Shown piece after piece: positions 58,604 through 64,000 of a DNA stretch of 64,000 nt. A program made the translations under genes and the position numbers. Source of the stretch: Annulohypoxylon bovei var. microspora (lineage: Eukaryota; Ascomycota; Sordariomycetes; Xylariales; Hypoxylaceae); the NCBI GenBank assembly GCA_022836615.1, contig MU405371.1:1-64000 (forward strand), written 5' to 3'. The notes below the pieces were generated by a model. The model saw nothing but the letters and a program-made list of their open reading frames with translations, searched no databases and had not been told where the DNA came from. Positions within the stretch are counted from its first letter, which is position 1; every line of letters begins with the position of its first letter.

Positions 58604-60217
58604 ATGGCTTCTCTTCCGTCTATTATAATGCTTACGCTCCTTGCACACCATGTCGCTAGTTTACAAGTCACCCCGAATTCTCCCTGCGCTTCTTCTTGCA
58701 TAGACTCTACCGGCCTCGATTTGTCCGATCCAAACTCGTCTACGACGAGTAATTCTGATATCACATGTTACGATTCCGAATATTCCAGCTCACCTGCGGG
58801 TCAAAAATACCAGAGGTGTATGAGGTGTCTCCAAGACAGCACCTTCGCCCAAGGGAGTGAGAGCGACCAGCTTTGGTTCTTATGTAAGCACGTCTCACAC
58901 TCTTCCAGATCTCAATTCTGACATACAACGAAGATAACCTCAGATATACGTTTGATTATTGCATTTTGGGGTTTCCCAACGCCACGGAAGTAGCGTCGAC
59001 CCCCTGCTCGACGTCCACCGCATGTGGTGGATTAGATGAGGCCTTCACGGACGACAATCTCGACCCGAAGACGCCCAACTACTCATACTGCAGTGCGGAT
59101 GGTTCCGGCATGACCAGTGATGTAGTGTCCGAGTGCATGTCCTGCGTAGGCGCATTGGATGGCCAGAACTATTTGGCAAACTGTAAAACACCCCATCGTA
59201 TTAGTTATATCTTAATTGCTAACGACGCCCGCAGTCCTCATCGCTCTCGACGCAGGTTGCAGTCAGCAGCCTCCGACAGGAACATTAATAGGACTGAATG
59301 ACACTGTATTCTCCGAGGCCAGGATTAGTGCCGTTGATCCCGCCGTTGAAAAGTCTACTGGCGACAAAGGACCTGCACTGTCCACAACTCAGATTGCAGG
59401 AATTGCTGTCGGCACCGTCGTCGTCATCCTGGCAATAGCTGGCTTCCTATTCGTACATTTCCGTAAGCGCCACAACCGCCGCCTTCTACTCGGAGACGTC
59501 AGGGCCTCGACAGTAGGACAGAAGAAGAGTCGCCATCGTCCTGACTCGTCACTCTCATTCCGCTGTCAAACGCACTTAACACCGAGGTCACCATCATTTT
59601 TTCCAAACCCATCCAACGATACCATCGAAGAGGAGAAGCCTTACGCGAGCCCGTTCTCCGCTCTTGGTTCCCACCCCATTTCCCCGGGTTCGCCAAGAAA
59701 ATCTGCCTGGCAAGCTCAGAACAGTGATCCGAGTCTCGATTCAGCCTCGCGGTCAGGAAATAAAGCATTGCCACTACACAACATCGCCACCGCCATCCCA
59801 ACAATCCCGGGAAGCGTGCACTACTCTACCTCGCCAAAGGCTGCGTTCTTCTCGCCTACCGATGAGCCAGCCAGCACTACCAGCACCAAGAGCACGGCGC
59901 AACTTCTACCCCTGAGACAATACAACCCGGCCGAGTACGGAATTTCCTCGCCGCAAGTTGGCAACACTCCCGACGGCACATTCAGCAGTCCCACGTCCGG
60001 CTCAACCTCCAGCCCCCTACTAAGTCGAGCCTGGGAGCAAAGGGCCTCGACATGGGACTTGCCGCCCCGCAGCTCTAGCAAGCCGACAGGTATCGGAGCC
60101 TGGGAAAGAGTGGCCGCGGGAGTGGCGGCGAAGAATAGGAGGACCAGTAATACCGGGAGTCCCGTCGAGACTAAGCAGATTAATTTCAACTTCCCTCCCC
60201 CACCTGCCCGGCGATAA
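58604..60217 (+). CDS. 12-Cys single-pass membrane protein, paralogue C
   Basis: Three exons, 58604-58883, 58934-59182 and 59235-60217, encode about 503 residues. MASLPSIIMLTLLAHHVAS is the signal peptide. The ectodomain repeats the 12-cysteine pattern of the copies at 21632 and 37060: SPCASSC, ITC, RCMRC, then DYC, TPC, TAC, SYC, ECMSC, and finally DAGCSQQP. Exon 2 begins YNLRYTFDYCILGFPN against YNLRYSVDVCLYGFPN in paralogue A, and both introns lie at equal positions and phases. The membrane helix is IAGIAVGTVVVILAIAGFLF, followed by a basic stop (RKRHNRR) and a Ser/Pro-rich tail ending FNFPPPPARR. Paralogue A is its closest relative here. The function is unknown. Confidence 0.82.
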
Positions 60218-60618
60218 TGCATACCTACAACATGTATAAATACCCCCATACCTAGCTAGAAACAAGCTCTCGAAACTTTTACTCTCGACTGCAGTAGATA
60301 ACTGCCTTAGTGACCTATTTGCTATCAGATTCCAGGGTATACTACGCATGCAATGTTACCCTATTTCGTATAATTGCAGTCGTGGCATCTCTTACACTAC
60401 TCTTTCTGTCAAAAAATGCCTAGTAGTTAAGTGTCTAGGTTACGGTCTATCGACCTAACTAGGTAAGTAGGTAAACATCTCGATACATACGCGATTTTAA
60501 TATGTACCTCCTTCATTGAACACGAGCTGAAGTTCAGTCATCATCGTAACCAACTTTTGCACCTCGGCCTAATATACCAACTTATCGTTAAACACAATAC
60601 CCCTGAGAATTGCTAAAC
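60218..60618. other. Intergenic between convergent genes
   Basis: A 401-bp 3'-3' spacer with an AACTAGGTAAGTAGGTAAAC stretch at about 60457-60476. No gene is present. Confidence 0.4.
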
Positions 60619-61974
60619 TTAGCGCTTGACTTGACACCCACGTACGTAAACTTCCTTAATATTCCGGTCGTCGCCCGTCATTACGAACTTATTAAAAATA
60701 GTCCCCACAGAATCTTCATCTTCTAACATAGTCATGATCCCCGAGGCATTCGCATCGATAACCAGGGCGTCAAACTCCTTGTAGGGTTCAAAATTGCCGA
60801 CCTTAGCATCCAAGCCACACACCTTGGCCCCTCCAAGCGTAGCCAGGTAGAAAAGCTCCCCGATGTCCAACCCCTTATCCATGCCCTGGCTCATCACCTC
60901 CCGCGCGTTCGACGCCACGAGCGCTTGCCTCATAGCATCTAGTATGCTGCTTGAGAACCCGCCGCCGCTATCGGTTCCGAGGCCGACTTTGATTCCGCGT
61001 CGTAGGAAATCCCGCACAGGTGCTGCCATGAAGCCCCCGCCAACCGTCATGTTCGAGACAGGGCAGTGCGCGACGCCGCAGTCGAGCTCCTGGAGACGGC
61101 TCATCTCGTACTCGGTCATATGGCAGCAGTGAGCGAGGATTGAGCGCTCGTTCAGTAAGCCGTAATGCTCATACAGGTCCGCCTCGCTTCCCTTGAACTG
61201 CGGGAATAGCTGCTGGGTAAACTTCATCTCCTGATCTGCCTCGTTGAAGTGCGTCTGGATTGGCAGGTCCAGGTTTGCCGCCGCGATCTTGCCTAGGCCG
61301 TCTAACAAGCCCGGATCGCAGGAGATGGCAAAGCGCGGCGTCAGCACGTGTTTCAGCAGCTCACTCTCCGGATCAATGCTCCGGATGTGTTTGATACACT
61401 TCTCTGTGTCCTTGAGGGATGCCTCGACGCTCGCGTCGCGGTAGTAGTCTGGGGCGTTCCGGTTCATGTTGCACTTGCCGACGAGCGCGCGCTGGCCCTT
61501 CTCTAGGCATATGTCCGCCAGGATGTTGGTGGCTTCCGCGTGTAGCGAGCCGTAGTACGATGCGGTCGTGATTCCCTGCTTTAGGAAGCCGTCCACGCAG
61601 CTAGAGTAGACGCGGCGCGCGTACTCCGGATCGCGGAACCGTGCCTCATTTGGAAATGTGACTTTATCAAGCCAATCCAAGATATGCATGCTCTGACCTA
61701 GCCCGCGCTGTGCCCATTGCGGCGCATGGTTGTGTGTGTCGACGAAACCCGGCATCAGGAATTGGCCGCGGGGTAGGTATCGCACACTTTCTAAAGATGC
61801 GGAGCGGATGTCCAGCGATGATAACAAGGAGGGTATTTCATCCTTTGGAACATTTTCAGTTAGGTTGATGATCTTACCATTAGCGTCGACGATAAGCAAG
61901 GCACTCTCAAATATGTTAAGTTCCGTTGGCCCTCGTGAGTGAATTATCGTACCGTGGAAGAGTTGGTAACCCAT
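60619..61974 (-). CDS. GUD1: Guanine deaminase
   Basis: A cytosolic amidohydrolase that converts guanine to xanthine and ammonia in purine salvage and catabolism. The gene is intronless and encodes 451 residues, the usual length. The metal site is complete: MPGFVDTHNHAPQ (H81, H83), QTHFNEAD, the His in LAHCCHM and the Asp in GLGTDSGGG. Further family signatures are TPRFAISC, and CGVAHCPVSNMTVGGG. The open frame extends to a TTG at 61995, but the first ATG is at 61974 (MGYQLFHGTIIHS). It is divergent from the RBR ligase at 62600. Together with the allantoate-type permease and the lyase-M20 fusion it points to nitrogen recovery, though the genes are too far apart to call a cluster. Confidence 0.95.
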   Translation of the reverse strand: MGYQLFHGTIIHSRGPTELNIFESALLIVDANGKIINLTENVPKDEIPSLLSSLDIRSASLESVRYLPRGQFLMPGFVDTHNHAPQWAQRGLGQSMHILDWLDKVTFPNEARFRDPEYARRVYSSCVDGFLKQGITTASYYGSLHAEATNILADICLEKGQRALVGKCNMNRNAPDYYRDASVEASLKDTEKCIKHIRSIDPESELLKHVLTPRFAISCDPGLLDGLGKIAAANLDLPIQTHFNEADQEMKFTQQLFPQFKGSEADLYEHYGLLNERSILAHCCHMTEYEMSRLQELDCGVAHCPVSNMTVGGGFMAAPVRDFLRRGIKVGLGTDSGGGFSSSILDAMRQALVASNAREVMSQGMDKGLDIGELFYLATLGGAKVCGLDAKVGNFEPYKEFDALVIDANASGIMTMLEDEDSVGTIFNKFVMTGDDRNIKEVYVRGCQVKR

Positions 61975-62599
61975 CTCGTGTGTTTTATCTATCAAGTTTC
62001 TAAAATGGCCTTTGGAGTGGACTCAGCATTGCTCCAAAGATCTTTATTTGGGACCGGAGTGTAATATCCTGGCTTAGGTAGGTAGGTAGGTAGGTAGGTA
62101 GGTAGGCGGATAGATAAGTCAAGATTGAATGTTCCGAACGCACTGTAGTGAAAGATAAACTTTGCCAGCTGTGTGTTGATTAACGTCAGGTGTGATCAGC
62201 TGTTCAGGGGTACTCTACATACTTTGAGACAGGGCATATTAGAGACCTAGTGACAATACATAAAATAGTTAGGTATGTACCCAGGTGCTGACGGTTGGTC
62301 GTGCATGTGTGTTCAATGAATGTTATTAGCAACCTAAAAATGACTGTATACCCGCTATCTACAAAGTACAATCTGAATGTACATTGAAGTGTCAAACGAA
62401 CACTGCTACCACAGCAACCGACAGGCAGGACCGATGCACCTAGGTACCTACCAAAGACAACAAGGTTCAGAACACCAACAGAACCTAATTACTCGGTTCG
62501 ATCTTCCAAATTTCTCACCTGATAATTTTACGTCTCTTGTTCTTTTACAACTTCGTGCGACATCAATCGCATTTTGAATGCTAGAATTCATCGACAGCT
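61975..62599. promoter_or_regulatory. Shared divergent promoter region
   Basis: These 625 bp separate the starts of guanine deaminase (minus) and the RBR ligase (plus). They contain the TAGG microsatellite at 62075-62106 and TGCACCTAGGTACCTACC at about 62434-62451. Confidence 0.4.
62075..62106. repeat. TAGG tetranucleotide microsatellite
   Basis: Eight perfect TAGG units, about 100 bp upstream of the guanine deaminase start. It is the purest form of the TAGGTA word spread through the intergenic DNA of this window. Confidence 0.9.
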
Positions 62600-64000
62600 A
62601 TGGATATGTTACTCGATGGACAAATGGACGACGAGGACACTGCTCTTGCAATCCACCTAATGCAAGAGGATGTCCAGGCAATCATGCTTGATAGTACGCG
62701 AAAGGGGAAGCAGATTGAGGGCTCAGAAACCGACGGGCAGCTTGCATTCAAGCTCTTTCTAGACGAACTGCAAACTGCAGAAACGACTTATAGTGATCGA
62801 CAAATGACTAGAAGCATCCTCCATGCCATGCAGACTGATGGCCCTGCTATTCCCCAATGCCAAGATGAGGAAAACGTCGCCGAAGCTGATCGCAGCATAT
62901 CGCCAGCTCTTAGCAACGGAGAGAATGCGCTGAGGACACCACAAGCGAACCCTGGATCTACGACTTACGACGAATATGTTGAGAAACTGTCATTCGAACT
63001 CAACACTGGAGCCGGTGGCAGCAGTGATCCTCATGACACTGGTGAGATACTGGATCAGCCGGAAAGTTCTTCGTGGGCTTCCTCGCGTCAGCTGAAGAAC
63101 ATGCGACACTGTGATGCTTGTAGAGACCGAAAGCATTTCGCAGACCTAGCTCGGGCCCCATGCCAACACGAATACTGTTCTCAGTGTCTCACTCACATAT
63201 TTCAGAACGCTACGAATGACGAGTCTTTCTTTCCTCCACGGTGCTGCAAGCAACCAATTCCTCTGGGCACGAACCTGATATTCCTCGATGCTGCTGTGGT
63301 TGAAGAGTTCTGCCAGAAGGCCCTCGAATTTTCCACGCCTCGACGAACCTATTGTCACAACCACACGTGTGCCCGGTTCATTCCGTCGACAAATTATGCT
63401 AATGATATAGCTACGTGCGACCAATGTGGAAGTCAAACATGCATAACATGCAAGGGTGTCTCGCATAATGGCGAGTGTCCGAATGACGAGCAACTTCAAC
63501 AAGTCGTGCAGCTAGCTCAAAATGAGCTCTGGCAACGTTGTCAAAATTGCTCGGCCATGGTTGAGCTGGACACAGGCTGCAATCACATGACGTAAGTTTA
63601 GAAAGCCCTCACCAACTGCAACGCAACCTGCTCACATTCCCTAGCTGTCGATGCAAGTATGAGTTTTGCTACGTCTGTGGATCTCGGTGGAAGACTTGCG
63701 ATTGCCCTCACTGGGAAGAGAGTCGTCTATACGCGCGCGCTGCTCAGATAGACGCACGTAACCAGCCCCGCCCTCAACCAAACCCTGTCGTTGCCCAACA
63801 GCCGCAGCGGGCCCTCCCGGTCATGGCTATGGTAGAAGATGAGGAGGAGGAATTACGAATGGCCGAGGAGCGACTACGAATGATCGAAGAAGCTAGGGAA
63901 CGACAATTTGCGGAAGAATTCCGTATACAAGAACAAGAACGCCAAGAACACCGGCAGCGACTTGAAAAGTTCATGGCAGACCTGCGAAATAATCACGAGT
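62600..64000 (+). CDS. RBR (RING-IBR-RING) E3 ubiquitin ligase, 3' end outside
   Basis: Exons 62600-63591 and 63645 to beyond the window end; at least 449 residues are visible. The N-terminal 170 residues are acidic and probably disordered, with ubiquitin-binding-like ALAIHLMQED. RING1 starts CDACRDRKHFADLARAPC and continues HEYCSQCL; the IBR follows with CHNHTCARF, CDQCGSQTC and CKGVSHNGEC. RING2 begins CQNCSAMVELDTGCNHMT and continues CRCKYEFCYVC, with the cysteine of TCRC in the position of the catalytic Cys of RBR ligases. An acidic/coiled-coil region (EEEELRMAEERLRMIEEAR) follows to the edge. These ligases form a thioester with ubiquitin; the target is unknown. The intron at 63592-63644 splits RING2. 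Confidence 0.9.

Overview
This window is nuclear DNA from a filamentous ascomycete (Pezizomycotina). It has densely interrupted genes with short GT-AG introns of about 50-110 nt, fungus-restricted families (DUF3176, DUF7708/STAND-like, homeobox plus C2H2 regulators, RTA-free secreted proteins), and an AT-rich block at the left edge like those left by repeat-induced point mutation. The intergenic DNA is full of TAGGTA/ACCTAGGTA words. A Sordariomycete, perhaps Xylariales, is my guess from the gene families; the order is inference only.

Layout. 1-1823: an 11-bp tandem repeat, an AT-rich block and gene-free DNA. 1824-6142: an allantoate-permease-type MFS transporter and a fungal protein of unassigned function carrying an E-x-D...E-x-K motif. 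6413-9906: a broken DUF3176 membrane-protein gene and a regulator with Zn2Cys6-like, homeobox and C2H2 elements. 10189-12495: one gene fusing a diaminopropionate ammonia-lyase-type PLP enzyme to an M20 deacetylase/peptidase. 12680-17156: a phytanoyl-CoA dioxygenase family protein, a small hydrophilic protein and a ten-exon short-chain dehydrogenase. 17683-19149: a decayed zinc-ribbon-like gene and a small secreted protein. 20176-23494: a derlin and the first of three cysteine-rich single-pass membrane proteins. 26510-29846: two related secreted proteins. 31961-38469: N-terminal amidase NTA1 and the second cysteine-rich membrane protein. 39260-46038: an AAA+ ATPase and a STAND-like protein, divergently arranged. 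47015-52777: a flavin monooxygenase, a frameshifted aminoglycoside-phosphotransferase-like gene and the H/ACA pseudouridine synthase CBF5. 53291-53509: an artefact-like poly-G / N gap / poly-C stretch. 55747-64000: a GH43 arabinanase-type enzyme, the third cysteine-rich membrane protein, guanine deaminase and the 5' part of an RBR ubiquitin ligase.

Themes. Nitrogen salvage recurs: allantoate-type permease, ammonia-lyase/M20 fusion, NTA1 amidase and guanine deaminase. ER quality control and ubiquitin are represented by a derlin, an RBR ligase and the N-degron enzyme NTA1. The most intriguing material is (i) the three-member family of 12-cysteine receptors-like proteins with conserved introns, (ii) the secreted-protein pair with identical exon lengths, (iii) the lyase-M20 fusion that mirrors the adjacent bacterial genes ygeX and ygeY, and (iv) a 13-nt microexon that carries the NTA1 catalytic cysteine. 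Three unrelated genes carry single frameshifts, so either local gene decay or uncorrected assembly indels must be considered. All exon coordinates come from reading splice signals and frame by eye.
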